The notes beneath the pieces are model-generated. The model had not been told where the DNA came from. It saw only the letters and a program-made list of their open reading frames with translations, and made no database searches. From Gordionus sp. m RMFG-2023 (Eukaryota; Nematomorpha; Gordioida; Chordodea; Parachordodidae), in the NCBI RefSeq assembly GCF_954871325.1, contig NC_088778.1, forward strand, positions 434,001 through 498,000: a stretch of 64,000 nucleotides of DNA. The letters run 5' to 3'. This document shows positions 1 through 12,160 of the stretch, piece after piece. Each line of letters starts with the position of its first letter. The stretch's first letter is position 1. Both the position numbers and the translations under genes were made by a program.

Positions 1-1094
1 TAATATTATATCTTTACATACTGTCCTTCTTACCTATAATAGCTATGTTTCGTTTTTATCTCCATATTTTATATTGTACATCATAAGAGATACTTTGCAA
101 GCTAAAAAAAAATTTTTTTTTTAGATTAAATCACGATATTAAATAATAATTCTCAGATTCTTTGTCAAAACCGTCATAAATTTCAAGACATTTTTATTTT
201 GAAGAAGCAGTTATATAAATGATTTATTCAGGTATTGAAGCGAAGAAATTTAGAAAATAACAATTATTCATTATTTCATTATTAATATCTTAAGAATAAA
301 TCAAGGATCCCATAATAAGAATTTTCATACTTATTTGCCTTCTCATGTAGCAAATTTGAATTAATCAACCATTTTTTTATTTTCATATTATTGGATAATT
401 TGAAGGCTCAAAATTTTTTTAAGATTTTGAAACTTGCGTTTTATGCCCAATATTTATTTTCCAGCAAAAAAAAATATAATTTAAAATATTTCTATCTATT
501 TTTAATTATAAATCTAAAAATGACTCTATATTAATATTTATTAATATATATATATATAATCTCTCCGATTATATATATATTCCTTAATATATTGATTCTC
601 AATTGCTTCTCTTTACAATTTAATAATACTTGGTATTTTTATTTTACTTTATATTCAATAATTTCTACAAAAATTATATATCACATTAATTTTATAAAAT
701 CTTGTCATAATTCTAATAATAATACAAAACATTCGTTTCTTTGTTTTTAACAAAACCTTCAGCGCCGATTATTTATAAAAATCAATATAAACAAAAATCA
801 ATATTATTACTAATTAAATATATATTTATACTGATTGACATTTATCAATCATTTACGAATAATAGTTTAAATATATATAAAATATACAATATATATATGA
901 AATATACATCAATAATTATTTACTGATCAGATTATTTTTGATGACCGATCCCAAGAAATCTAGTTCAGATAAAGTATTAGGCAGATATTTTACGCTTAAA
1001 AGGGACAAAATTATAATTTCACTATCATAAATTTTATATGACTCTTTTTTTACCAAAAATAAAATTCGAAATGATTTTAGGTTTATCTAATTGG
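1..1094. other. AT-rich DNA, no gene seen
   Basis: Very AT-rich sequence with short TA runs (about 540-580). The only open frames are short and of low complexity, and I recognise no protein, RNA gene or repeat family here. Confidence 0.6.
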
Positions 1095-1103
1095 TAGAAA
1101 CAA

Positions 1104-1504
1104 GGTTAATGATGCTTGGTACCTTAAGGTACCATCTATCCAATTTGAATTTTGTTCATTTTTCATTTGGATAGGCACTACCAAATATATATATAATATA
1201 TATTTGAAAAATCGTGATTTTTGGAAAGCCTCTATGGCCTAGTAGGCAAGAGCTTGGCTTACTGATCCCATAGTCCCTGGTTCGAATCCCGGGAATGATC
1301 ATTTTTTTTTCTTATTCTAACTTGGTGGTTCCATCCTTGGGGGATAATATATAGGAGGCCGGACTCGACCACGTGATTCCGTATTAATATATTAAATAAT
1401 AAGGGTCTTTATTACATTTTAATACATTTTGGTCGGTATTTAGAAAATTAGATTGGTATTTAAAATATTTCCATACATTCACTTGGTAGTAAGCATCATT
1501 AACC
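1104..1504 (+). mobile_element. 400-bp TIR element with tRNA-like core, copy 1
   Basis: A non-autonomous DNA-transposon-like element. It starts GGTTAATGATGCTT and ends with the reverse complement (AAGCATCATTAACC). It is flanked by an exact 9-bp duplication TAGAAACAA at 1095-1103 and 1505-1513. Near its left end is a 16-bp palindrome (GGTACCTTAAGGTACC, 1118-1133). The core, about 1225-1300, looks like a tRNA with good internal promoter boxes. No transposase is encoded. A 9-bp duplication suggests the Mutator-like superfamily, but terminal similarity alone cannot prove it. It is nearly identical to the copy at 17985-18384, so movement was fairly recent. Confidence 0.85.
1225..1300 (+). ncRNA. 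tRNA-like sequence inside the TIR element
   Basis: This contains TGGCCTAGTAGG, which fits the tRNA A-box consensus, and GGTTCGAATCC, a perfect B box, about 40 bases downstream. The T arm can pair with one mismatch. The anticodon stem pairs poorly and I cannot fold a full acceptor stem, so this is a tRNA-derived module (SINE-head type), not a functional tRNA gene. Pol III transcription is possible by inference from the boxes. Confidence 0.65.
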
Positions 1505-1513
1505 TAGAAACAA

Positions 1514-2200
1514 CGTTATAGAAATTTAGTATAATAATAAATTATATAATATTTTTAAAAAAAAATTAAATCTTAATATTAGATGATCTAAAGCATTCAT
1601 ATAAATATTATTGATTTATCCATCACTATGTTCTTTTTTAGGAACATTAGTTATGAATATATTTTAAAACTTAAATAGCAAATTAAACCTGAAATTCTTT
1701 CATATCCAAACCACAAATTTAGTTTCTAAGCCGACTAAGAACAATAAGTCTATTCTTTCCTGTGACTATATTCCAATATTAATTTTATTTAATTTTATTT
1801 TTCTTTTATTTTGATTATGTTTTTCACTTTGTAATTGATTATAGATGGTTATTTATTTAATAAAGATTAAGAATATTTAGTATTTATTTTATATTTTATA
1901 TTTAGGTTTAAGTTCCCAAATAAAATCTCCCAATTGTGACTGACACTTACTATATTTAAAAGAATCAATCATTGCCCTTTTTTATGGATTTTGGCAGGAC
2001 TAGAAAGAGACATTTGTATTATATCATAAATTTTTATAAGTGAGAATCATAATAATTTCTCTCAATAATGCAATCTATTTTTTCGATTATCCAGATTGAA
2101 CCGGATATAATAATTATATCCGATCCGGAGGGAGGTGTTTACCCGCCATAAAATATAGCAGAAGAAATTAATTTACCTCAAATATTTTAAAAGTTTTCGT
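1514..2200. other. AT-rich DNA, no gene seen
   Basis: AT-rich sequence with no recognisable gene. A short palindromic GC patch (about 2095-2135, around GGATATAATAATTATATCC) stands out but matches nothing I can name. Confidence 0.5.
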
Positions 2201-3799
2201 TATCTTCTTTTTTCGTATAACGATTATTAATCCCACTGTACCATGGTGGGCCAGTTCCATACCACCCAATTCCACTCATACATTTTCCGAGATTTTAGGT
2301 ATCCTCAGTGGAATGACCCTTTCGTTTCCACTATGCTCATTTTTTTTGTCACTTATAAGGTCATGTTCTAGCTTCCAACGCAGCTAATCTCTTTACTCAA
2401 TAGTCCTCGGACCTTCTGTTTAATATGGGCCAACCATCTGCACCCATTCTCTTTCATGATATCACCCTATCTTCTATATTTCAAGTCATCGTAATTCTTT
2501 GCTTGATCAGCTTCTTATTTAGAGATAGTCCACATATAATTCTCATCTTTATTACTTTTACTTTTGTTTCCTCGGCTATCTTCATTGCTCCTTATCCTAT
2601 ATTTATATAGCTTCTTATACAGCTTATAGGCCCTTTCATTCAGAACCAAATATACACTTTTAGCGTTAGAATAAAGGCCTCTGAACATTTTCAATCTCTA
2701 GCTAATTCTTGTCACAATCAAATCAACATTCCTATCATTATTAAATGGTTGATTTTTTAAGATCTCAAATCTCTAGCTAATATTTCCTTAATTAACCATC
2801 AGGATTTTTCAAACCAAGACTAAATACCTTATCAATTTGCTTCGAAGTTACAACTTTCCCAAGATATCGAGGAATGATTCAATTAAAATAACAAATATTA
2901 TTTTCCCCAGATCCAGCACTAGTTGCCATAAAACAAATAACAACGAACATTAATCTAGGCAATACTTCAGCTATTTCTACCATTACCACTAATGCAGAAA
3001 TGTCAAAATCTTTACAATTCAAACATCCTCAATGCTCCACATAACATACATTTCTTCTTCAATCGATTTAATTGCTGACTTGATCTAATTTCCTTAAGCA
3101 AATGATGGAATAATATATACCGCTCATTTCCGTAAAAATAAAAGTACGCAGCAAGGCTACTTGGACGATGGAACCGTACCCTAGCCGACTAGAGCTTTAT
3201 ATAAAATCCTAGACCTTATAATTAACTTAGCTGATTATTGGCTGGTTCCTGTAAATTAAAGAACCTAAGGATAATTTTCCTAATCTGGGTCGGTCTTAAT
3301 TTTTGCGATGATTTTACCAAATTCAATAGCTTAACAAGGGACCCTTAAATATTTTACTTAAGAAAATAAGTCTTTATCTAATAACAATCTATATTCATTT
3401 CGCAACAGATCATCGAATCAAACTTAAATTATTCTGGAATTCGTCCCCTAACCTTACATTTGAATCATTCTCTTGAATTTAAGCCTCTCCTTACATCAAA
3501 TTTTTGGTCTAGGTTTTGTTCCCAAAAATCTCTCACCCTTAAATTTAAAACTTTAGAAGGGCTCTCAGTTGGCTTTCAAAAAGTTTCCACCCTTAAAAAT
3601 AAATCTTGGCTCAAAATTAGACTCGAACCAACCCCTGAGCTGGCTTGGTCCAACCTCCGAAGCCAGCTTCCAGCTTGGTCCAACCTCCGAAGCCAGCAAA
3701 GCCAGCTCCTGAACCACTTGATCCATAAGCTTCATCTTGTCAGAGCCGTAAAAACCAGACTTTTTAACAACGTGACACGCGAACGTATATTATTATGAA
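2200..3799. other. Less AT-rich stretch, possible decayed repeat
   Basis: Base composition is more balanced than the surroundings. Two short open frames (2425-2610 and 3460-3798) have no recognisable protein domain. The second contains a 30-bp tandem duplication (about 3641-3699). The stretch may be a decayed transposable element, but no diagnostic motif is visible, so I assign no identity. Confidence 0.3.
3641..3699 (+). repeat. 30-bp tandem duplication
   Basis: Two near-identical 30-bp units built around GCTTGGTCCAACCTCCGAAG, directly adjacent. Confidence 0.7.
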
Positions 3800-4200
3800 G
3801 CGATTTCAATCAGCTATCGAAAAGGCGTTTATATTCCCTATTTAATTCTATCATTATAGACATTTATTATCCTTTTATAATTAAATATAAATAATCGATT
3901 TTATCCAAATATCACATTTATTATAGGTATAATAAAAATAATAATCAGAACTTCTAATCATATTTTGGAGGATCAAAAATAATTAAAGTTAATTAAATAA
4001 ATTTTTAAAAAAAAAAATTTCATATAAAAGATATTCTTTTAATATATTGAATATTTTCAATATGGCGGATTTTTTCTTTATTGTTAATCGCTATCTAAAT
4101 TTTTTAATAAAAATATATTTTTACGTTAGCGAAAATCCATTTATTAGATTAAATATTATATTTATAGAAACTATTTCATATAAAATATATATAAAAATAA

Positions 4201-5486
4201 ATGTCTCCTTATTTCCTTATTCCGTACACCGTAGTCGTGATAGTCGTAGGTTGCATTCTAAACGGTATGGCATTCGGCACCTTGGCCTTCCGTGGCAACA
4301 AAAGAGGATTTAGATCTAACAATGCCAACCCTAACCTGTATTTAGGAGCTTTATCAGTCTGGGACACGTGTACGCTTATCTTCAACTTTTCCGTAGGTGT
4401 CAGTCGAGCTTTATTTCCCGCCTTCAACGCTCTTTATATGTGTTCGCCAATACTTTGTTCCTGTCACGGTGTTCTGTTGGAATTTTTTAATCTTCAATCA
4501 GCTTGGACCATTGTATCCTTTTCGTTTGAACGACTCCTGACCACGTACTTACCTTTCACGTATACACCGAGAAATCAAGAACCTAGATTCTTTAAAGTCA
4601 TGTCGTATTTCTTCATAACCAACCTATTATTTTCTAGCTTGAAACTCTTGGCGAGCGGCTTCGAAGGCGATAGCGTTTTCAAATATGCGCCCTGCAAAAA
4701 AATCAATCTTATACCTCGTGGAAATATGAATATCAATATTACTGACTATAATCTAAGTCGACAATATGCTAGATATACGATGATAAACCCCTATGCGATG
4801 TCAAAAGATATTTACTTAAACGTTATCTTATATATTTTAGTAGCCCTCAATACCTGTATACCCGTTATGTGCGTGATAACGTGCAACGTATTCATAGTGA
4901 GGAAGATATGGAAAAACCGTAACAGAATTCATGCCCATATGCGTGCAACCGCCACAACAAGTTCGGTGACCTTGTCTGCAAACAACAATGAATACATGAA
5001 TACTATTGCCCTTCCATCTTACAATCACTTTTCACCAAGATTTGTCAAACAAATTTATTTAGCAAATTAGCCGAGAAAAAGACAAATAGAGGAAAATTGA
5101 TAATTCGACATTTATCAGTTGTTCTAGAACCATTCATGAGACCACTTTATAGGATTAAATTTCTGATTAAAAAATTGACGCCCAAAAAAGAAGTCCCAAG
5201 GTTTTCTACCAAAGAGTCTAGAGCGACCAAACTTCTGCTAATGGTTTCGATGGCCCATTTGATATCTATAACCCCCATAGGTGTCGTGCAAACACTGGAG
5301 CTAGTGTTGGTTAAATCACCCCTGTTCAAGCAATTCGTGATAGAGCACCCCTATGTTCTCACCAACACCAAAATAGTGAGGATATACCTATTCGCTCTTT
5401 ACGAATTGACGTTCGCCACTAATTATATATGGTATCTCATTTTTACTTCTGATAAATCATTCAAGAGAATTTGGTGTGTAAAATAA
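4201..5486 (+). pseudogene. Class A GPCR, cluster copy 1, frame-broken in loop 3
   Basis: A rhodopsin-like seven-helix receptor, most like invertebrate neuropeptide receptors (inference from motif style). The first reading frame (4201-5070) carries TM1 with the conserved Asn in ILNG, TM2 with Asp in SVWD, an extracellular Cys before TM3, FERLL in place of DRY, and TM5 with Pro in CIPVM. The second frame (5097-5486) carries TM6 (SITPIG) and TM7 with an NYxxY motif in place of NPxxY. The two halves lie in different frames, and the break is in the third intracellular loop. Homology to copy 3 continues through the region just after the break, which favours a frameshift and deletion over an intron. 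A short intron cannot be fully excluded. Sequence outside the break is well kept, so decay is recent or the locus is still partly functional. Confidence 0.8.
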
Positions 5487-6799
5487 AATATTATTTATTA
5501 AAAAAAGGTAAAAATCTACATTTATTATATTTACATTTTAAAAAAAATTGTTTAAATGAATAAAATTGTGTAATTGCTTTTAATTAATCAATTTTTCGGT
5601 TAAAAAATTATGAACACAAAGTTTAAATTAATAAATTCTATTTATTTTTGTAATTTTATTTTAATTAATAAGTTTCTAAATATGAATTGGAATAATCTCT
5701 AGCAGAAACCTGGAGAGGTACAATTTGCCCGGCCCGACCCGACCCGACCCGACTCGACCCGACTCGACCCGACTCGACCTGACTCGACCGATCCGAATTG
5801 TTTTTAATCTATTATATTTATTTTTGATTTTTATAGCTAATAATGGCGATTTCAAATATTTGGTTTTAAAATATATGGCGCGGCCCCCAGGATATATTTC
5901 CCAAAATAATTATTTAAATTTATATCAATTTGTTTAATTTTGTCTTTGAACCTTATTTCTTATTAATCAAATTATTTGAAGACTTGATTGATTTTTTAAA
6001 TAGATTTTATTTACAATGAAATTCAAAAAAATATATATATCTCTACTAACAGTATGTAAACAGTACGACAAAAATTGAATTTTATTTGGAATAAGTAATG
6101 AAGTCATTGGGTTGTCCAGGATTTTGCTAAGATGAGGGTTGGCACTATTAGTTCGGCTTTTCTTCCATAAATTTTATTAGAGTACCTTTAAACCCTTTGG
6201 ATATATTACTTTTCTTCTTTCGAATTCTACTTTAGGCTATTTCCTAAATATCAGAAAATTAATTATAAAACATACCCAAAACAAAATTATATAAAATTTT
6301 ATAAATTTCAAAAATTTTAAAATTCGCGAAAGTTTTATAAATTCTCGAATTTTTTAGAAAAAATTTTGGCAGACTTATAGTGATTATATTGTATACATTC
6401 CTGAAGGACACCTATATGTTATAGTTGGTCCACGCATAAAATACAGGTCTAATTATAAAATTACTATTTTTTTGATATTATCATAATACACATTAATTAA
6501 GTAAATTAGATTGAAATTTTGTAAAGCAAAATTAAAACAAAATATTATTTAAAGTATTTATTTTAAACTGGTCATTGGTTTATTCATTTGAATGGTAGCT
6601 GATATTAGATGAGACTGGGGTAAGGTAAACCCAGGGGCTTGGCAAACCACTTCATCTCATTTTAAAATTAAATTCACCAGAAGGTTAAAATTTTATCCTA
6701 ATAATAATCAAATTTTAGCAATATTTAATAAGAAGAGATTATGTAAATAAAAATATAAATGGTAATGGTAAAGAAATTAAAATATTATTTATATATGAA
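5487..6799 (+). other. Downstream flank of GPCR copy 1, duplicated after copy 2
   Basis: No gene is present. The stretch aligns by eye with 11158-11780: shared blocks include the sequence just after the stop codon and the block around AAATATAAATGGTAATGG (about 6750 and 11742). This places it inside the duplicated unit that carries GPCR copies 1 and 2. Confidence 0.65.
5705..5795 (+). repeat. CCCGA-type GC-rich tract (MITE fragment)
   Basis: A GAGGTACAATTTGCCCGGC start is followed by repeated CCCGA/CTCGA units. It resembles the GC-rich hAT-like MITEs elsewhere in the window (for example 40225-40381), but no second terminal repeat was found. Confidence 0.5.
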
Positions 6800-7795
6800 A
6801 AATTTAAAAATTAACAATGAAGACCGGGGATGGTATAAAGCGATGAAAAAAATAAGAAGCAGAAAGGGTCTAGGATAGCTCTTTGGCTAGTAGACTACCA
6901 TTGAAGCTGATGTAATTGGCTTTAAGGATTGCTATGGCGAGCCTTTGTCGAAGAAAAAACCCAACTCGAGATTCTTCCGAGTGTTTGCTGATTTGAGATC
7001 CTAAATTTTTGAAAACAGCTAAAGCAAGTTTGTCGAAAGTGGCAAGTGTGGTTGAAATGATTGGAATAATACAATGGTCATTCATTAGTAATTTTTGTGT
7101 ATTTCGAGGTTTTGAGCTGTTCCTTCTAGTCAATGATGTTGAGGGCATAATTGGCCTCTCCTCCACAGAATTTGAGTGATCTCGTCAGGTCGTTTACTAT
7201 CAGATCTGAAAAGACCCTGGGGTTCTAGTATGGATGGGATTTGTGCTGATTTCAAGGCATGTTGGATGATTGGATTACATTGCCTGTGTCTGATGAACGA
7301 TCATTGCAGGAGCGATAATGTAAACTATGTCTTCCATTCGTATCAACGGGAGAGTTACAGCCATAACAGATGTGAGGGTGTGTGATTGAGTAATTTAGAC
7401 GAATACCGATGGCGTGGGTAAGTTCATTGTTGGAAAGTTGAAGTTGAAGTTGAAGATTGACAGAAGGAATGGCCTCGAGAAACTCTTGACGAGTACCATT
7501 GAGCAGGGAAGAGAATAGGGTGCGGTTAGTTAATTGCATGCTAGATAAGAGAGTATCAACGACACGAGCAACTACCGGTGCATCCCAGTTCTTCTGTCTA
7601 TGGGTTGTGGGGGGGGGGGTGAGAATCAACGTTTTCCAAGTATTTATGGCCTCAATTAAGGGGGCGTTGGTTATTTGCTTTGCCAAGAGACTACTACATA
7701 TGAAAGAGGTTATTGCTAGGTCACAAGGAGATCTAATGCTAAGTCCACCTGATTTGGTAGGGAGCGAAGCTTGTGCCCAAGCGGATACGTAATTT
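6800..7795 (-). mobile_element. 5'-truncated LINE, C-terminal part after the RT
   Basis: The minus strand encodes the C-terminal region typical of non-LTR retrotransposon ORF2. It contains ASLPTKSGGLSIRSPCDLA, then a Cys-rich knuckle (CYGC followed by H and C residues), then a block with IIPIISTT and FFLRQRLAIAILKANYISF that aligns with the usual LINE C-terminus. The two reading frames (7252-7795 and 6870-7166) show it is broken. The fragment interrupts a flank that is continuous after GPCR copy 2 (about 11775), so it inserted after that duplication. The same family is at 14570-16985. Confidence 0.85.
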
Positions 7796-8560
7796 ATAAA
7801 TTTTATGTTCTCATATTTTAACATATGATGGATTAAAATTACGATGAAGTAATAATATTATTGTATTGGTATTTTAGTTATAATTAATACTAGTTAATAA
7901 CCCGTCAAGAATGACGGGGTTGAGGCTTTATTAGAAATTTAGGCGAAAAAGAGGTATATTTGTGTAAACACCTCATAAGATATTCTTATTTCTGATTCAT
8001 CTACCATCGAATAAGGGAGAAAAGTATGATAACCCGTCTTTTTTGAAGGGCAAAATAAAAAATATATAACTAAAAGTACCAGAGCTCCCGTTAGTCAGCA
8101 TTGCTGAGCCCATCAAAAATGACGGGGAATGAGAATTTTCTCCTAACTCTTACGATAGTTTATTACCTTTATTAGTAATTATAATACATTTCACCTACGT
8201 CTTAAGACTTATCATTTTATATGTAAATGCTTTTTTCCAAAAATAAAAGGTATGAATTATGAAGAATAAGTTTTGGTTTAAAAAAAAAATTAACTTTTAC
8301 ATTCACACTTTTCAAATTATTGTTTGAGATATATGCACGCATTTTTGGGAGCAGGGAGTAGGGAGAAGACTAAGGAGGATATTTTTAATAACTTGAAATG
8401 ATATTCACAAAAAAGTGCCTGGCTACACCTCTGTTTCGATTGATAAATATTAATCGATAATTATTTGCATGCATTATGTTTAACGATTCTCAAAATTTAC
8501 CGATTATAAAATCTGGTTTAAATTTGCCTTAAAAATTCATTTAGTAACATTTTTAAAAAC
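7796..8560. other. AT-rich spacer with short GACGGGG repeats
   Basis: No gene. The motif AATGACGGGG recurs at about 7910 and 8120, and ACCCGTC at about 7902 and 8033, suggesting a decayed repeat of unknown family. Confidence 0.4.
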
Positions 8561-9971
8561 TTTTAACAATAAAGTTTGATTATTTATTTTTCAAACTTTT
8601 GGTAGGTTAAAAAAAAACATTTTTCCTCTGTTAAACATTAAAATATTAATATTTTTTCGAAATTTTTTTTTGGCCAATTCTGTATGTACGAAACGTAATT
8701 ATTTATATTAGGACTTGAAATCCTCCAGAAGATTGTAGTCTGCTGACCTTTTCCTCTGTACACTCAACGCTTCCCAGATTCCCCTACATTTTATTAAAAA
8801 ATTGGTATATAGATTTCAAAAAGATATTTGATATATAAAATTAAACAGCTTCTTTCTTATCCGTGTATGTAACAATCTCTTTTTAAATTAATATTAATTT
8901 TATATAAAATTTTTTTTGTTGTGGATTAACAGAGTAACATTTGTAAGAACCCCCAAAATATATAGGTTCTATAAAATATATACTAGCAATATGTATTCAG
9001 ATTAGTTGGGTGTAGGGGTCCAATTTGGGTCAATATTTCAAAATGGCCCTATCAAGATTTTACCTTGAACAATATTAGGTAAGCATCGAGCTTTGGCAAA
9101 AGATGTCCAAGCATTTCTGCCAAATATGAGGAAAATTTTTAGGGTCACGTGTGTGTGGCTGGTCAACAACCTCTAGCTTCATTCCTCCAGCGAAAATGGG
9201 TTTCATATTCCCAATAGGGCGTTCATATTAAGTAACCCGTTTTCAACTAATCGTTATAACTGTACATCCGCCAAAATACCTTATATTTAAAAAAAATAAT
9301 AATAACCCATCATGATAAATAAAACAGTTTTTTTTTAAAAAAACACACCGAATCATTATTTTTTAGAAGAAATAAATTTTTTTATTTTATTATTTGTAAA
9401 TATATTTTTATATTATATTATATTATATTATATTATATTATATTATATTATATTATATTATATTATATTATATTATATTATATTATATTATATTATATTA
9501 TATTATATTATATTATATTATATTATATTATATTATATTATATTATATTATATTATATTATATTATATTATATTATATTATATTATATTATATTATATTA
9601 TATTATATTATATTATATTATATTATATTATATTATATTATATTATATTATATTATATTATATTATATTATATTATATTATATTATATTATATTATATTA
9701 TATTATATTATATTATATTATATTATATTATATTATATTATATTATATTATATTATATTATATTATATTATATTATATTATATTATATTATATTATATTA
9801 TATTATATTATATTATATTATATTATATTATATTATATTATATTATATTTATTAATATAATTTATTTCTTATTTTAAATAAAATATTTCTAAAATTCCTT
9901 TTCTTTATTCCCAAAAGTTACACTAAACCCCCTAATGCTAAAATATAAAATTATTTAAAGAACATATATTA
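8560..9971 (+). other. Upstream flank of GPCR copy 2, paralogous to 17850-19144
   Basis: Non-coding. It aligns by eye with the flank of copy 3 from ACATTTTTCCTCTGTT (8619; 17921) down to the start codon. It lacks the TIR element present at 17985-18384 and instead carries a long TATTA satellite. No promoter motif could be assigned with confidence. Confidence 0.7.
9409..9849 (+). repeat. TATTA pentanucleotide satellite
   Basis: About 440 bp of essentially perfect TATTA repeats (around 88 units). It ends about 120 bp before the GPCR copy 2 start codon. The equivalent place before copy 3 has no expansion. Confidence 0.95.
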
Positions 9972-11157
9972 ATGTACATCCTAATCCCATATACTATAGT
10001 CGTAATACTGGGTGGGTTGCTTAATCAACGGCATGGCATTCGTGACTTTCACATTCCGTTGTAACGAAACTGGAATCAAGACTAATAATGCCAATTACAA
10101 TCTATATTTGGGAGCCTTATCAATCTGGGACACGTGGATTAATTTTCAACTTCGCTGTGGGTGTCATGAGCAGCTTGGATTGAACGACTCCTGACCACCT
10201 ATTTACCTTTCACGTTTAAACCGAGAAATCAAGAACCTAGATTCATTAAAGTCATGTCATATTTCTTCATCACCAACCTATTATTTTCTAGTTTGAAGCT
10301 GTTAACGAGCGGCTTCGAAGGCGATAGCGTTTTTAAATATGCACCCTGCAAAAAAAATCAATCTTATCGCTGGTGGAAATATGCATATCAATATTACTGA
10401 ATTGACAATCCCTTGTGTATTGTCAAGAGATATTTACCTAAACGTTATCTTATATATTTTAGTAGCCCTCAATACCTGGATACCTGTTATGTGCGTGTTA
10501 ACGTGCAATGTATTCATAGTGAGGAAAATATGGAACAACCGTCGATCATACGCGTGCACATTCTAAAGCAAGTTCGGTGACCATGTCTGCAAACAACAAT
10601 GATTACAAGAATACCATGCCATTCCATCTTTATCTAAGCAATTACAATCCCTCCCTTAAAGACTTCTCCAACAAATTTATTCAGCAAATTAGTGGACACA
10701 AAGACAAATGCAGGTTAAATTTATTGCAGTAGCTACGATTGCAATACCAAATCGATAAAAAAAAAATTAATGGATTCGGCATTTATCAGTTGTTCTATAA
10801 CCATTCACGAAACCACTTTATAGAATTAAATTCATGATTAAAAAAATGAGGCCCAAAGAAGTAGTCCCAAGGTTTTCTACCAAAGAGTCTAGAGCGACCA
10901 AACTTCTGCTAATGGTTTCGATGGCCCATTTGATATCTATAACCCCCATAGGTGTCGTGCAAACACTGGAGATAGTGTTGGTTAAATCACCCCTATTCAA
11001 GCAATTCGTGTTAGAGCACCCCTATATTCTCAACAACACCAAAATAGTGAGTACATACCTATTCGCTCTTTACGAATTGACGTTCGCCACTAATTATATA
11101 TGGTATCTCATTTTTACTTCTAATAAATCATCCAGGAGAATTTCGTGTATAAAATAA
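9972..11157 (+). pseudogene. Class A GPCR pseudogene, cluster copy 2, chimeric
   Basis: The start codon at 9972 begins the same MYILIPYT N-terminus as copy 3. An extra base shifts the frame within the first 20 codons. TM1-TM2 then follow (NANYNLYLGALSIWD). A deletion of roughly 110-120 bp removes the TM3 Cys region, and further frame changes follow before TM5 (DIYLNVILYILVALNTW) and TM6-TM7 (10834-11157, ending ISCIK). The first quarter is closer to copy 3. From the deletion onward it is closer to copy 1, and the last 108 codons are nearly identical to copy 1. Several independent lesions make a working receptor very unlikely. Confidence 0.85.
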
Positions 11158-11910
11158 ATATCATTTATTTAACTTTTAATATAATGTTAAAATTAATAAA
11201 ATTGTTGTAAATGCTTAATTTATCAGTATTTATTTCGGTTAAAAATTATGAACACATCGTTAATTTAATATCTTCTATTTATCTATTTTTTTCTAGGTTA
11301 GACAGGTTGCAAAATAAAACTGTTTTTCTTATTCCAAATGATGAAATAAAAATAAAATCTTAATTAATAAGGTAGGTGTTTTGATGTTATCGATTTGAAT
11401 ATGATTTAGGAATGATCTCTATAAACTAATCAATTTTTCATTAATTCAAACTTGATTTCATTTATCAATTTGTTTTAATTTCGTTTTTAAACATATTAAA
11501 TCAAATTATTTGAAGATTTAATTGTTTTTAAAATATCGAGGTTTTTGTAATAAAAAATATGAAATGTTATTTATATATTATTTTTAAATGTAATTTGTAA
11601 ATTATGTTTCTTTCATTTAAACATGTGATTGATTTAAAAAAAATCATGATGAAGTATAGTATTATTATAATAATTTTATGTAATTTTTAAACAATAAAAT
11701 CATATTTTAGCAATATTTTATAATAGAGATCCCGTAAATAAAAATATAAATGGTAATGGTAAAGTGATTAAAATATTATTTCATTATTATTTTTAAATGT
11801 ATTTTATAGATTTTATATTCTTATATTTTAACATATGAAAAGTATTAAATATGAATTATTTATATTATTTTATTAGTATTTTAGTTATAATTAATATAAT
11901 CAAATATTTT
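11158..11910 (+). other. Downstream flank of GPCR copy 2
   Basis: Paralogous to the flank after copy 1 (5487-6799 plus about 7796-7890) and without the LINE insertion found there. No gene seen. Confidence 0.6.
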
Positions 11911-12052
11911 ATGTGGCATGTTTATTTTAGGTATTCCTATATTAAATTTTATGAGATATTACTATAAATATAAGTGAAATATTTGCAAAATAAAAATTGC
12001 AAAATAAATTAACACAAAAGATATCAGTCTTTGTTGTAAGTTTGATTATATA

Positions 12053-12160
12053 AAACATCATATCGGAGAAGAGTGGTACCAATGTTGTCAAGGATGGGCA
12101 CATGGTACATATTCAAACTTCGGCAAATTTTTTATATGTCCAAAATGTTTACTAAATTAA
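12053..12160 (+). pseudogene. PHD-finger-like C-terminal remnant, probably of a transposase
   Basis: A 35-codon open stretch ending in a stop reads EEWYQCCQGWAHGTY and then FFICPKC. The C-C-W-x-H and C-x2-C pattern is PHD-finger-like. Such a zinc finger is found at the C-terminus of some pogo/Tigger-type DDE transposases. No start codon or catalytic domain is seen upstream, so it is a remnant, and the transposase assignment is inference. Confidence 0.4.

Noticed and set aside
1225-1300. Functional tRNA gene
   Set aside because: Good A and B boxes, but the anticodon arm and acceptor stem do not fold properly, and the sequence lies inside a repeated mobile element.
3460-3798. 112-codon frame as a gene
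   Set aside because: No recognisable domain; includes a 30-bp tandem duplication. More likely chance or repeat-derived.
5070-5100. Intron separating the two halves of GPCR copy 1
   Set aside because: Coding-level similarity to copy 3 continues right after the frame break, and the other copies have no intron there. A frameshift is simpler, though RNA could overturn this.
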